Positions 1 to 10,600 of a DNA stretch of 64,000 bases are shown one piece after another; the stretch's first letter is position 1, and every line of letters begins with the position of its first letter. Where the stretch lies: positions 96,442 to 160,441 of the forward strand of contig JAVBUF010000003.1 in the NCBI GenBank assembly GCA_031555615.1, given 5' to 3'. This DNA comes from UBA935 sp031555615 (lineage in GTDB: Bacteria; Bacillota; Clostridia; Lachnospirales; Lachnospiraceae). The position numbers were made by a program, and so were the translations under genes. The notes beneath the pieces are model-generated. The model ran no database searches. It had not been told where the DNA came from and saw only the letters and a list, made by a program, of their open reading frames with translations.

Positions 1-3000
1 ACTCAACGTATCATCATCAATTGCATAGACCTCATAGGTTCCGGCATAAAGGATTCCGTTAGCACCCGTAGGGATCGCATCTTTAGCGTATTTCACCGTA
101 AATTCAAAGCTGATGTCATCCACACCACGATCTCTTTCTTTCTTAATAACCAGGTCGGCCTGCTGTAATCTGTTTGTGAAATCCGCTTCTGTGATATTAC
201 CTGATCCATTGTCTGCCTGACCGGTACTGTATCCATCGTTTCCGCCATCGCGGCTGTAATATGTGGGAACAGTTTCCTTGATTCCATAGATTCTGGGTGT
301 CGCCTCACCTTTGGAATATCTTAACAGACCCGAGACCGTATAGGTCCATTCGCTGCCGGTTTCATTCTTTACCCAGCCCAGGGTATAATCCTCAGCATCT
401 ACTTTCTGCCATGTGGAACCATTTTTATTGTCTTGATAATGTACCGTTATTTCCAAATCCTCCGGTCTGGTTCCGTAATAGTTGCTGTCATCCAGCCAAC
501 GCTTGGTTCCCGACAATGTAATCACTTCCTCTATCAGAGTGTTGGTGACTATAGTCTTATCGGCAGTAACATTGGTCGTAAACTGATATTCATTTCCTCC
601 TGTCTCAAAGCTTCCCACCGTAAGATCATCCGTCTTATCTGCCAGCCGGGATACTGATGTTTCAGTCTCTACGGCTCCACTTTTGGTTATAATAGCAGTT
701 TCAATGGCCCGATAGCTGTATTTGTTTCCGGCGGTATCAAATCGAAGTAAATTTTCAAAAGTACCTGACTGTTTGTCACCATCTTTATTACTCACCATTT
801 TCAGGGTGACGATGTTATTGGCATTGTTCTTTACATTCTCCCAGGCTTCCGTTCCAGTCTTGCTTTGCAGCGTAAAAACCAGGGCATGGGGCCGGGAACC
901 ATATAGATTATCATGATCCGCCCACTGCTTTTCCACTGTCAGCGAAACGGTATCCAGTTCGTTAATCACCTTTACGCTATGTGTCGCCCCGCCGGCTGTG
1001 GTATCCTTAATGTTGCCGGCTATTGCCACTCCTTTTCCGGCATCCGCTGCGATGCTTCCGGCTGTATCGCCGCTGCCTGCCGCAGTATACTCATAAGCCG
1101 GAGTCTTATATTGATTCACTGGTGTCTCAACCACCGAATAGTAGATATCCTTGCCATCCTTCCGGATCGGCAGTCCTGCCCAGGTATAGGAAAATGCTCC
1201 CGCAGCACCATCTGCAGTACCTATATTAACAGGATTGTCGGAACGTGATACCTTCGCTGCTCCGGTAATTCCATCTGTGTTGGTGGTGCTTTGCAGCTCC
1301 AGCATTACCGACGTTGGACGTGTCTCATAATTGTTGCCGTCAGGTTTCCATTCTTTCGTAACTTCCAGATTCATCACTCTGGGAGTATAGTTATTTTTAA
1401 TATAAACCATTTTCCCTTTGACCGGGTTATCTTCCACATCGGGAATGTTTTCACAGTTTGACCCATAACTACCATTCTCACCGCTGATGCTATAGCTAAT
1501 GGTATAAAGACTTCCTGTTACCGCTTCTTCCACCACCTGATAAGTACACTGGCTGCCGTCAGCCCGGTATTTGGGAAGGTCTTTCCAGGTATACTGCCAG
1601 CCATTGGCGGCATTTAAAACGATTGGGGCTGTTGATATCACGGGGGTGCCTCCAGGGTTACCAACCGATTTCAGCACCACGCTCACACTGTCTGGTCTGA
1701 TTCCGTCCTGATCGTCCGCATCATCCCATATCTTCCCAACGGTAATGTTGGTGCGAGACTGCAGCGTATTTGTTACGGTTATTTCACCGTTAGCGGGATA
1801 CGATGCCGCATCGGTAGTATAGCTGTCAAACACCGTCTTTCCGTCTACCAATACTCCGCTTTGGTCATTGACCTTGGTTTCCACAACGCGGTATTGATAA
1901 GCTGTTCCGGCATTGTTTTGAACCGGAAGACTGGCATATGTTGTCTTCCACGAATTGGTACTCGTTAATCTCCTGACCGGATTTGCACTTTGAGTGCCCG
2001 GAACATCGGTCCATGTTCCGGAATCTCCCAGCCTGTATTGCAGCTTTACTTCGGCTGAAGCATATGGGAAGGGACCTCCGGTTAAGAGATTTCCGTTTAT
2101 GTCCTTCCATATTTTTTCTACTTTCAGGTCAGTCACTGCAAGCTGGTTTACCATGTTAATTGTTGCTGTAGTGGAACCGGTGGTTTCTGAAACTGTTGGT
2201 ACTATTGTTTGAGACTGTCCACCTACTGTATATTCAATTTGATAGCCTGATGGTGCCATTCCGTTACCGTCGGTTCCGGCATTTCCACTGACATTGGTTT
2301 CGATTACGCGATACAGATATTTCTGACCGTTATTCCAACGCGCCAGAAGATTCGGCCATGAGCAGGAGACCGTTCCGTTGGCGGCAGGTTCTAATGTTTT
2401 CACCGCTGCTGCCACACTGGATGCCACAGCATCAGCCGGCGTCGAACCCGACGCTAGACTTGACGTGTCTGCCTTTATGTTGACCCATCCACCTGTGTCA
2501 CCATCATATCGCTGTAATATAGCATATACATACTTCGGACGAATAGGATTGGCGGTATCTGTTACAGCAAATCCCCAGTCTGTTGCCTTGGCATCAATAC
2601 ATGTTTTATTTAATGTTACTGTTATCCGTGTTGAACCGTGAACATTTTTGAGTTTAAAGTCTTTAAGCCCTTCAACTTCCGGTTGCGGATCGTTTTGCGT
2701 GTAAGGACTGCCCTCTGTTCCCCCTGCCAAGGTATATTTCCCTTGCAGTGCAGTGCTGGCCTCTCTGACTGCATATGTACTGAGGTCGTTCTGCGTCTTT
2801 GTGATTGCCCCGTCTTTGTATTTGGGAACATAGATCGTATTTGACTTCCACACATTTCCGGTACTATCCACAGTGCCATCGCGAGGCAATACTACTTCAT
2901 AGACCTCAGCCGGGTCATCCTTTCCATCCCTGATAATATAGAAAGTGAGCGTTGTCGGACGTACGCCATCCCGATCATCGTCATCATCCCATGTTTTCTC

Positions 3001-6000
3001 GATGGTCAATGGGATGGTTTCAATCGTATTGGTTACTGTTGCATAATCTGCTGCCAATGCTATCCCGATTCCCGAACAGCCTTGTTCTATTGCCCGGTAT
3101 TGCACAGGATCCTCGCTGCCCACAGAACCGCCACTGCCTTTATCATACATGGGTAACTCTGTAAAAGTAATTTTTTCGTTATTTGTCAGCAAGTCTATTA
3201 ATTTATCTTTTTTCACCTCTTTGGTTACAGGCCCGTTGCTGTCGCTAAATGTATTCCACGTTATGGAATCAGTACTGTACTCCAAGTTAAAGGTGATGGA
3301 GGAAGGCAGAAGCAAATTATAGTCTGCTGCTGTTAAATCAGCAACTTTATCCGGTTCCGCATCCGTCGGTACTTTTTTCTGCCATTTCTTAAGAATCGCA
3401 TAATCGGTAGGTATCAGCTTGTTGACAATGCCTGCTGTAACATTTCCGTCATTTCCCGCCTTTCCTGTCACTATCAGATTCTGATCGACTGTCCTGTACG
3501 CATCATAACCGTTAGGGGCATATGCTTCATAATTCTTATCCCTCCATACTTCTTCCACATAGTATATATATGTGCTTCCGTCAGGCGCATATCTGCACAA
3601 AGTTGCTTCTCCGACAGAACCGCCCTCCGGTTTGCCGAACAAATAATTGCCGCCCTTATTATAAACCGAATACTTCCACACATCATGCGCTGCATCAGCA
3701 TCGGTCCAATCGATTCGCACCTCATCGGTAATATCCACCGGTGCATCCGACTTTCCGCTTATCGAACGCCATATCCTTAAATCCAGATTTTCTGGTAACG
3801 GTCTTATTTCAAAGCGGTCTTTGCTGTCACCTTCCCATTTCTTGGTTCCGCTTAATGACACATAGTTTCCACCGGTATAAGTGTTGGTTATATCATACTT
3901 GAACGGCACAGCTGCATCCGTTGTATCTCTTACAATATCTGTTTGATATCCTTTGATGGTCTCTTCGACATAGTAATGAAACTTATTACCGTTATAGCCG
4001 TAAAGAGGCAATTCTGTAAATGTATAGGTTTCCGTGTTTGCAGCATCATTTCCCTTCCATGTAAATGTCGTAGATATTTCGGTATCCTCTTTGGTTCCAT
4101 CCTTGAGATTTCCATGACCATCGGTTAGCTGCCGCCAGAGTTTTACTTCTGCCGTAACACTGGTATCGTTTGGTACAGCTGCCCATGTTTTGGATACCGT
4201 AACCGCCACTTTTTCATCTTCATTCAAACCATTTTTTTTGAAAATGTTTTTGACAATCAAATTGTATTCATCATATATGGGTGCTGCATAGCCATTAATC
4301 ACTGTAGGCTCTAAGGCCCTATACTTAATTATGGTTCCATACTCATCATATTTGGGAAGCTTTTCCCCATCAGCCTTACCAAAGGTAAACTCTGTCTGTC
4401 CTCCGTGCAAAGTTACTTCAATTTTGTTTTCTCCGTCTTTAACAGGTTCATATTGTGCGCCCTGGTCATTATATTTGCATAACCTCAATTCTAATTTGAC
4501 TTCCGGAAAGTTATCAGAAGATATGTTATCCAAATTAAGCCATATTTTCTGACCGTTCAGGAAGCGTTTTGCTGCGCGTCTGTTCACGATGGTTTCGCCA
4601 TTATATGCCCGCTTATCAGTCTTGGCTTCGCCTGTCACCTCATAAATTTTTGCTACATCATCAGGCAGCAGAATCGCACCCAGCTGTGCAAGAGCAGCAT
4701 CCTGATTTTCCATTTCGGTTATCTTTTCAGGTTCACAAGCATAATACTCCGCATCAGCATATTCATACGTTGCAGCATAAGGCATGTCTTCTACCGCCCA
4801 GTAGGTAATCTCTTCACCGCCAGAGTTGTAACGAGGCAATTGCCCGAAATCGCATATCCAGTAATAATCACTCTTTGTTGTGTCCCATACCCGCTCTACA
4901 TAGTTATCGCCGGTCATTTCCTTCGGTTCACCTGAACCAATTTGCCTCCACAGCGTCAGATAGATATCTGGCCGGTTTTTAATCTCTATCCTGGCATCCG
5001 GATTAGCCGCCGGATTATTTCTGGTAATATCCCTCCAGATTTTATGTATCTTGAAGGATATGGTTTCACTTCTGGCATTGAGTACCGTATCATACATTTC
5101 ATCCGGTCCGATATCACCGCCATTATGTTCTCCCCATACAGCATTTCTCCTTACAGATACCGAATACCGTTGTTCATTTTTTGTCAGTGTATATTCACCA
5201 TTTCGGACCAGATGCACTGCATTTTCCACTGCGCTCTTTCCGCTTAACTCTTTAACCGCAACTTCTTTGACTGTATACAGATACAAAACTCCTTTTTCAT
5301 CATATTTAGGAAATCCGGTTACCCGAGCCTTAAATTGACTACTCCAATCGATCTGATCAAATACGTCCTTAAATAGTTTCACATCAGTCAGTTCAGTAGC
5401 AAATTCTGTTGCAATCGTCAAGGTCTGATAGGGCGATGTTTTCCCATTGAGTGTTACGGTCGCAACTGTAGCAGCCTCGCTTTCATCTTCATAGGTACCC
5501 CTTCTTGTAATCTCCAATGTCACCTGCTGTTCAACATCAGTTAAATGGTAATCTGCATCGTTCCATTCTTTCTGCAAGTCAAAGTTCACCGTTCCGAACC
5601 GGGTGTTGCGGAAGGTGTACATTGTTCTTTTGTGATCTTTATCCAAAGTAACATAAGCCTCTACATTGTAAAAATGAGCATCCGTTTTCAATGTTCCGAT
5701 TTCAGTCGGATTATTACTGTCTGTGCTTAATGCGAATCCGCTGCCGGCATCTTTTTCTTCTACAAAATAATTAGTATTACCTCGTTTTACGCTGACTTCC
5801 TTCACATAATAGTTATTGGGATCTTCGTCATAATTATCTGCATCACTACCCGGGCCCGTGAGTCGAATCCAGCCGCGCCAATCTTCTCCTTGGGTCAGCT
5901 CAATCTCAGCGTCCGGAACCTTCTTCCAGTTACTTCCCCCGTCTGCCTTATGATAAAGTGCTACAGTTACCGGCCCCCGACAGTTTTCATCGCCATCATC

Positions 6001-9000
6001 TTTCCAGTCCTTGTAAATTTCAATCCATTTGCCATTTCCCGTAGGAGTATTGGTTATTGTTGCTTTTACAAGTCCTTTTAAGGCACCGGTCTCAGTATCA
6101 GTCACTTCTCCACTTTCATACGTAACCCTGGCGCTATAGCCCTCCGGTACTGCTGTTTCCGATACCGCATACTTGATTTCTCTGCCTTCCTCGTCATAAC
6201 GTAGCTGATCTTCAACTTTTTCCCAGGCACTTGTCCATTTAACACCGTCCCTTGCCCATGTTTGACTTTTCAGTATTGTACCGGAAGTGCTGTTTACAAT
6301 AAAATCAATATCTACCGGCGGCTCGGTCTGCCCACTCTTTAATCCATTCCAGATCTTTTTGACCCATATATCGGTGGTTCCTATCAGACGGTTGGTTAAT
6401 TGAATATTTCCGGAATTATCCGTTTCCTCTTTGAGTTCAAATCCATAGCCGTTGATTACACAAGTTTTTGTTTTAATTGTCGTTCCATCCGGTTTGATTA
6501 TCTCACTGTCATTCTCAATTGTGCTTACATCAACAGTGTCCTCTGTTCCCTTTATCGCAATGGTAATCGCTTTTTCACTGACTGAATACTTATACTCCAA
6601 GCCCCTTGCATCATATTTTGGCAGGCTGGCAAACGTATGGGTTTTCTCCATTGTTTCTGCTCGAAAACCACCCAGATCTATCGTTTCAATAACATCCCAT
6701 TTGCTTTGGTCTGTAGTATTTTTTAGTTGTCGTTTTAGCTCAAGCTTTATGGAGGCATCCATATTCTGAATAGCCGCTGCCTTCCAGGTTTTGGTTACTG
6801 CTACATCTGTGGTACCCACCCGTACGTTTTCCAGAATACCACCGTCAAGAAGTGCATTGGTACTCTTCTTATAGGTGTTATCCGCCAACACTTCCTGTAC
6901 ATAATAAATATATTCATATCCTTCTTCGTCAAAACGGGGAAGGCCATACGGATAGTCACTGGCATACTTATCAGCAACGGCAACGGCCGAGGTAGAGTCA
7001 CTGGCTTTTTCAAAGTTAATTGGATAGTTTGTAATCGTTTTATCAGGTAAAAAACGCATCCCTTGAACCGGAGATCCTTGTCTGTAGTCGTTGCCTTCTT
7101 TTTTCAGATAGCGCATTAAAATCAAGGTGTATTCCGGCCGGTTCGCCTTCGTAATATCCTCGTCATCATCCAGCCATTTTTTAGTAGCTGCGTATTCCAC
7201 ATAATCATTCAAAGTATTGGTAATCTGTCCTCCGTTATAGCAGGCATCTTTCCGATCCACATAATTACCAATATTTTCATAGCTGGTCTTATATGTTGCT
7301 CCGGAAACCTTATTGCCATCTGCAATCGCAACCGTTCCCTCTGTCACATAATAGATATAGGGCATGCCATCCGCATCATACTGCGGCAATTGACTGATGG
7401 TGTACGTCCACGTATCACCAACCACCTTTACTGTTGCGTTATCCCCCAATGTACCTAAAGACTTTGCTGTTGTGTCTGTACCTATCATCCGGAATAAAGT
7501 TAACTTGCTTTTCAGCTGATCCTGATCAACTGATCTGGTCAGATAATCGTTTGATGCATCTCGCCAAACTTTGTCAAAGATTACCGATCCCTTTTTGGTG
7601 CACTTCACTGTATTACCTTCCACCACAACATCATAGTTCATCGCCAGGGTATCCGTAGGTTCTACATTGGTTATCATAAATGAATAGGTTATTCCTATTG
7701 TGTCCGGCTGTTCTCCTTGATATATGGGATTCCCGACTTCATCTTGGTCCGGTACCTCTGCCAGTTCTTTCGGTAATGCATATGTATAGGTCCATTTGCC
7801 ATTATCGGTTTTATTGGGTGCAGGCATTCCGTATTGAACCGCTTTGTCTTCATCCGCCTGGTCTATAAACCAACTTTCTAATACGTAATCTGTCAGCAAC
7901 GCAGGTTCTTGCATTCCGTCTGTCATATAATATATCTCAAGCTCAGGTTCCACTCTTCCATCCGGGTTAGTGTTTACATCATACATCCCTTCGTTATTAT
8001 CATTCCACTTAACATTTACCACATAGGAAGTTTCTCCACTGGCCTGGAAATCTCCGGGTTGGGGGCCATCCGGATTACTCAGTATCTCCATCATAAGGAT
8101 GCCTGCGCTACTCTCACAGACATTCACCAACGTTCCGCCCTCATACAAATATTCTTCATCCCCCTCATGAGGCTCAACATTCTCATAATACGCCAAATAA
8201 TCGTCTGCATTTTGATCCACCTGCACACGGTACTCTATTTCCTCACCAGTCTGGGGATTATATTGCAGACAGTCAGATATCTGCCATGTTCCGTCACTTT
8301 CGCTTAGACTGACGCCGCCGGTAAGGTTGCCGAAAGTATTTTCCTCCCCACCGGTTGTGGAGCAGGATAGTTCCACTGCACCTTCATCCGGATTCTCCGC
8401 GTCTTCTGTTTTTTCGATTCGGTAAGCTCCGGTTACATCCTTTCGGCTCACGTAAATCAGATCAGTGCCTCCCGGGGCATTGCTCTGTCCGGCAGTTGTG
8501 ATGTCCTGACCACTGAGATAATACAGGCTTGTCCCACTACCATCGTACCAATCGGTATCACGGATACTGTATTGATATACGTTGCCGTCTTCATCCGATA
8601 TTGGCAAATCGGTAAATTCATAGTTCCAAACCGGAAATCCCTGGTAATCGCTATCAGTCTCCTGTATCCCTGGCTGACTGCCTTCCAGCGGTTCGTCATC
8701 CTGATAAAGTATCAGATTTTTCGTTTCAGGAGATGTTCCCATGAAAATCAACCGGCCCGATATGTTCTGGGTATCCAGTCCTGCCATGGCCATCATACGC
8801 ATAGGTGCGTCCGCTTCTCCCAATGGTATAAGCGGATCCTGTTCTTCGGCAGTTAACCCTTCTTCACCAGAGTCATCATCCAAATCACCGGTATCCTCTC
8901 CATTATCTATCTTGCCATTGTCCATTTGGCCATCGTTCATTTGGTCATCGTCAATGCTGCCTGTGCCATCACCTTCCGCTGCCACATCATCATTACTGTT

Positions 9001-9237
9001 ATCTACCGGATCTCCTTCCCCTCCTTCCGTACTGTCCTGCAATACTTCAGCAAAAACAAACTGGCTGATTTGAAGCTGTGGGAAAATCATTACAAAAATC
9101 AAAAAAACAATAAATAGACGTTTGGCAACAGGTGCCAGCCGACTGCACCACCTGTTCCACAAACGCCTCTTTCTCCGTCTCTCATTTTCTTTAATTTTCA
9201 GTATCAGTTCTTTATTTTTATATGCGCTGTTTTTCAT
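1..9237 (-). CDS. Giant Cna_B-repeat cell-surface adhesin (partial, C-terminus off the left edge)
   Basis: One frame stays open from 9237 to the window edge, at least 3079 codons without a stop. I checked the frame at Trp codons near 7175, 2990 and 1727. A positively charged N-terminus is followed by a hydrophobic stretch (about residues 40-58) ending in VFA-E, a likely signal-peptidase site. Next comes an Asp/Glu-rich linker (about 65-120), then an unrelated-looking region to about residue 390. The rest is a chain of about 19 Cna_B-like modules, each with a W-x-D near the start, a LPKYD-G-Y-Y-V-E block and an ITNT end. Such modules form stiff stalks, often with internal isopeptide bonds, in sortase-anchored adhesins. 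A sorting signal would lie off-window. Two ATGs are possible (9240 and 9237); 9237 gives the better 5-nt spacing to the GGGGG ribosome site. The gene has its own sigma-A-like promoter. Confidence 0.88.
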   Translation of the reverse strand, partial: MKNSAYKNKELILKIKENERRRKRRLWNRWCSRLAPVAKRLFIVFLIFVMIFPQLQISQFVFAEVLQDSTEGGEGDPVDNSNDDVAAEGDGTGSIDDDQMNDGQMDNGKIDNGEDTGDLDDDSGEEGLTAEEQDPLIPLGEADAPMRMMAMAGLDTQNISGRLIFMGTSPETKNLILYQDDEPLEGSQPGIQETDSDYQGFPVWNYEFTDLPISDEDGNVYQYSIRDTDWYDGSGTSLYYLSGQDITTAGQSNAPGGTDLIYVSRKDVTGAYRIEKTEDAENPDEGAVELSCSTTGGEENTFGNLTGGVSLSESDGTWQISDCLQYNPQTGEEIEYRVQVDQNADDYLAYYENVEPHEGDEEYLYEGGTLVNVCESSAGILMMEILSNPDGPQPGDFQASGETSYVVNVKWNDNNEGMYDVNTNPDGRVEPELEIYYMTDGMQEPALLTDYVLESWFIDQADEDKAVQYGMPAPNKTDNGKWTYTYALPKELAEVPDQDEVGNPIYQGEQPDTIGITYSFMITNVEPTDTLAMNYDVVVEGNTVKCTKKGSVIFDKVWRDASNDYLTRSVDQDQLKSKLTLFRMIGTDTTAKSLGTLGDNATVKVVGDTWTYTISQLPQYDADGMPYIYYVTEGTVAIADGNKVSGATYKTSYENIGNYVDRKDACYNGGQITNTLNDYVEYAATKKWLDDDEDITKANRPEYTLILMRYLKKEGNDYRQGSPVQGMRFLPDKTITNYPINFEKASDSTSAVAVADKYASDYPYGLPRFDEEGYEYIYYVQEVLADNTYKKSTNALLDGGILENVRVGTTDVAVTKTWKAAAIQNMDASIKLELKRQLKNTTDQSKWDVIETIDLGGFRAETMEKTHTFASLPKYDARGLEYKYSVSEKAITIAIKGTEDTVDVSTIENDSEIIKPDGTTIKTKTCVINGYGFELKEETDNSGNIQLTNRLIGTTDIWVKKIWNGLKSGQTEPPVDIDFIVNSTSGTILKSQTWARDGVKWTSAWEKVEDQLRYDEEGREIKYAVSETAVPEGYSARVTYESGEVTDTETGALKGLVKATITNTPTGNGKWIEIYKDWKDDGDENCRGPVTVALYHKADGGSNWKKVPDAEIELTQGEDWRGWIRLTGPGSDADNYDEDPNNYYVKEVSVKRGNTNYFVEEKDAGSGFALSTDSNNPTEIGTLKTDAHFYNVEAYVTLDKDHKRTMYTFRNTRFGTVNFDLQKEWNDADYHLTDVEQQVTLEITRRGTYEDESEAATVATVTLNGKTSPYQTLTIATEFATELTDVKLFKDVFDQIDWSSQFKARVTGFPKYDEKGVLYLYTVKEVAVKELSGKSAVENAVHLVRNGEYTLTKNEQRYSVSVRRNAVWGEHNGGDIGPDEMYDTVLNARSETISFKIHKIWRDITRNNPAANPDARIEIKNRPDIYLTLWRQIGSGEPKEMTGDNYVERVWDTTKSDYYWICDFGQLPRYNSGGEEITYWAVEDMPYAATYEYADAEYYACEPEKITEMENQDAALAQLGAILLPDDVAKIYEVTGEAKTDKRAYNGETIVNRRAAKRFLNGQKIWLNLDNISSDNFPEVKLELRLCKYNDQGAQYEPVKDGENKIEVTLHGGQTEFTFGKADGEKLPKYDEYGTIIKYRALEPTVINGYAAPIYDEYNLIVKNIFKKNGLNEDEKVAVTVSKTWAAVPNDTSVTAEVKLWRQLTDGHGNLKDGTKEDTEISTTFTWKGNDAANTETYTFTELPLYGYNGNKFHYYVEETIKGYQTDIVRDTTDAAVPFKYDITNTYTGGNYVSLSGTKKWEGDSKDRFEIRPLPENLDLRIWRSISGKSDAPVDITDEVRIDWTDADAAHDVWKYSVYNKGGNYLFGKPEGGSVGEATLCRYAPDGSTYIYYVEEVWRDKNYEAYAPNGYDAYRTVDQNLIVTGKAGNDGNVTAGIVNKLIPTDYAILKKWQKKVPTDAEPDKVADLTAADYNLLLPSSITFNLEYSTDSITWNTFSDSNGPVTKEVKKDKLIDLLTNNEKITFTELPMYDKGSGGSVGSEDPVQYRAIEQGCSGIGIALAADYATVTNTIETIPLTIEKTWDDDDDRDGVRPTTLTFYIIRDGKDDPAEVYEVVLPRDGTVDSTGNVWKSNTIYVPKYKDGAITKTQNDLSTYAVREASTALQGKYTLAGGTEGSPYTQNDPQPEVEGLKDFKLKNVHGSTRITVTLNKTCIDAKATDWGFAVTDTANPIRPKYVYAILQRYDGDTGGWVNIKADTSSLASGSTPADAVASSVAAAVKTLEPAANGTVSCSWPNLLARWNNGQKYLYRVIETNVSGNAGTDGNGMAPSGYQIEYTVGGQSQTIVPTVSETTGSTTATINMVNQLAVTDLKVEKIWKDINGNLLTGGPFPYASAEVKLQYRLGDSGTWTDVPGTQSANPVRRLTSTNSWKTTYASLPVQNNAGTAYQYRVVETKVNDQSGVLVDGKTVFDSYTTDAASYPANGEITVTNTLQSRTNITVGKIWDDADDQDGIRPDSVSVVLKSVGNPGGTPVISTAPIVLNAANGWQYTWKDLPKYRADGSQCTYQVVEEAVTGSLYTISYSISGENGSYGSNCENIPDVEDNPVKGKMVYIKNNYTPRVMNLEVTKEWKPDGNNYETRPTSVMLELQSTTNTDGITGAAKVSRSDNPVNIGTADGAAGAFSYTWAGLPIRKDGKDIYYSVVETPVNQYKTPAYEYTAAGSGDTAGSIAADAGKGVAIAGNIKDTTAGGATHSVKVINELDTVSLTVEKQWADHDNLYGSRPHALVFTLQSKTGTEAWENVKNNANNIVTLKMVSNKDGDKQSGTFENLLRFDTAGNKYSYRAIETAIITKSGAVETETSVSRLADKTDDLTVGSFETGGNEYQFTTNVTADKTIVTNTLIEEVITLSGTKRWLDDSNYYGTRPEDLEITVHYQDNKNGSTWQKVDAEDYTLGWVKNETGSEWTYTVSGLLRYSKGEATPRIYGIKETVPTYYSRDGGNDGYSTGQADNGSGNITEADFTNRLQQADLVIKKERDRGVDDISFEFTVKYAKDAIPTGANGILYAGTYEVYAIDDDTLS
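500..8020 (-). repeat. Array of about 19 diverged Cna_B module repeats in the surface protein
   Basis: Module starts are recognisable by the W-x-D motif at roughly 8010, 7560, 7170, 6790, 6350, 6005, 5565, 5035, 4540, 4190, 3835, 3390, 2990, 2600, 2110, 1725, 1350, 920 and 500. Spacing is about 350-500 bp. Units are diverged in DNA and protein, so this is an old array rather than a recent tandem expansion. The unit near 2600 has Cys where the others have the conserved Trp. The modules near 2990 and 1725 keep the fullest D-D-x-D-G-x-R-P signature. Confidence 0.8.
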
Positions 9238-9282
9238 CATATCCCCCTTATATCCATAATTCTGCCCCTAACAATTAGCATA

Positions 9283-9311
9283 ATTCTACAATAAGTACGA
9301 AATTATGTCAA
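9283..9311 (-). promoter_or_regulatory. Sigma-A promoter of the surface-protein gene
   Basis: Read on the minus strand, TTGACA (9306-9311) is followed after 17 nt by TAGAAT (9283-9288). It lies about 45 nt upstream of the start codon, with a G-rich ribosome site between. Confidence 0.7.
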
Positions 9312-9351
9312 TTCAATTTACTCTTTAACAAATGATCTGAAAATGATAAAA

Positions 9352-9394
9352 GCGGTTCGCAGGCTCTGATAAAAAATATGAGCCTGCGAACCGC
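9352..9394 (-). terminator. Perfect 15-bp hairpin terminator after the sugar permease gene
   Basis: Arms 9352-9366 and 9380-9394 are perfect reverse complements with a 13-nt A/T-rich loop. On the minus strand the stem is followed by a broken T tract; on the plus strand by TTTTTTCTT. It sits 22 nt after the stop of the permease gene and separates that operon from the surface-protein promoter. Confidence 0.8.
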
Positions 9395-9416
9395 ATTTTT
9401 TCTTATTTTTTGTTGC

Positions 9417-10586
9417 TTATGCTTTCTTTCTCTTCGATATCAAATCAAATGTTACCGCTCCCAAAAGCACGATACCTTTTACCACCTTCTGAACATCCGT
9501 TGTCCATCCGATCAGGGACATACCGTTATTCAGGATACCCATGGTAAATGCGCCGATTACCGCTCCGATAATAGTACCCACACCGCCGGAAGCTGCCGCT
9601 CCGCCGATATAACAGGAAGCAATGGCATCCAACTCAAATCCGTCACCGGCTTTAGGTGTTGCGGAAGCATTTCGGGCTGACAATACGATACCGGCCACAC
9701 CAGCCAAAAGGCCCATGTTTGCATATACCCAGAAGAATACTTTCTTGGTATTGATACCGGATAGTCTGGCGGCTTTGCTGTTACCGCCCAGGGCATATAC
9801 CTGACGTCCTGCCACTGTCTTGCTGGTGATAAAATGATAGATAACAACCAGCACCAGCATAATGATCAAAACAATGGGAATACCGTTGTACTTGGCGATC
9901 TTCATAAAGAAGAACCATACAATTCCCAGAATAATAACATTCTTTAAAGCCAGCTGCCAGATGGGCTCGGTTTTAAAATTATATTTTTTCTTGGTGTTTA
10001 AGTTTTTGATTTCAAAGAAAATCAGCAGAACAGTTGCAATAACTGCTGCAAAAACACACACCAAATCCAATGTTCCATTGCCGAAAGGCACCTTTATGGT
10101 GGGTAAAAATCCAGCTCCTACCTTTACATAGCTTTCCGGTAACGGTCCTTTGGTCTGCGCTTTCAGGATCGTATATGTAAGTCCGCGGCCCATTAACATC
10201 GTTGCCAGGGTAACAACAAAAGGCGGGATTCCCAGATAAGCAATGAAAAATCCGGTAAAAAGACCAGTTGCACCGCCAATCAGCAATGCTGCGATAAAAG
10301 CTAACCAGATAGGTAATCCCATATCCACTACGATTATAGCTGCACAGGCGCCACATAAGGCCACTACCGAGCCAACGCCAAGGTCTACGTTCCCGGTCAG
10401 TACACAAAGCAGCATACCGGTAGCAAGAATTACTACATAACCGTTTTGCATAATCAGGTTATTGATGTTTACCGGTGTCGCATTGGATCCGCCGGATAAA
10501 ATATAAAATATTAAAAAAATCGCAATCAAGGCAATGAACATACCGTACTGCTTGAAGTCAATACTTTCTCTTTTCTTTGTCTTCAT
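9417..10586 (-). CDS. mmsB: Multiple-monosaccharide ABC transporter permease (GguB/MmsB type)
   Basis: 389 aa integral membrane protein of the RbsC/XylH/GguB family. Many hydrophobic segments are visible from residue 12 onward, and the characteristic GNVDLGVGSVVAL block lies near residues 65-80. The AxxGGNxxAARLSGI block of this family, which contacts the ATPase, is near residue 270. It would form the channel for monosaccharides such as xylose, arabinose, glucose or galactose; the exact substrate cannot be read from the sequence. It is the last gene of the binding protein / ATPase / permease set, 14 nt after the ATPase gene, and is followed by a strong terminator. Confidence 0.9.
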   Translation of the reverse strand: MKTKKRESIDFKQYGMFIALIAIFLIFYILSGGSNATPVNINNLIMQNGYVVILATGMLLCVLTGNVDLGVGSVVALCGACAAIIVVDMGLPIWLAFIAALLIGGATGLFTGFFIAYLGIPPFVVTLATMLMGRGLTYTILKAQTKGPLPESYVKVGAGFLPTIKVPFGNGTLDLVCVFAAVIATVLLIFFEIKNLNTKKKYNFKTEPIWQLALKNVIILGIVWFFFMKIAKYNGIPIVLIIMLVLVVIYHFITSKTVAGRQVYALGGNSKAARLSGINTKKVFFWVYANMGLLAGVAGIVLSARNASATPKAGDGFELDAIASCYIGGAAASGGVGTIIGAVIGAFTMGILNNGMSLIGWTTDVQKVVKGIVLLGAVTFDLISKRKKA

Positions 10587-10600
10587 ATTCTCTCTCCTCG

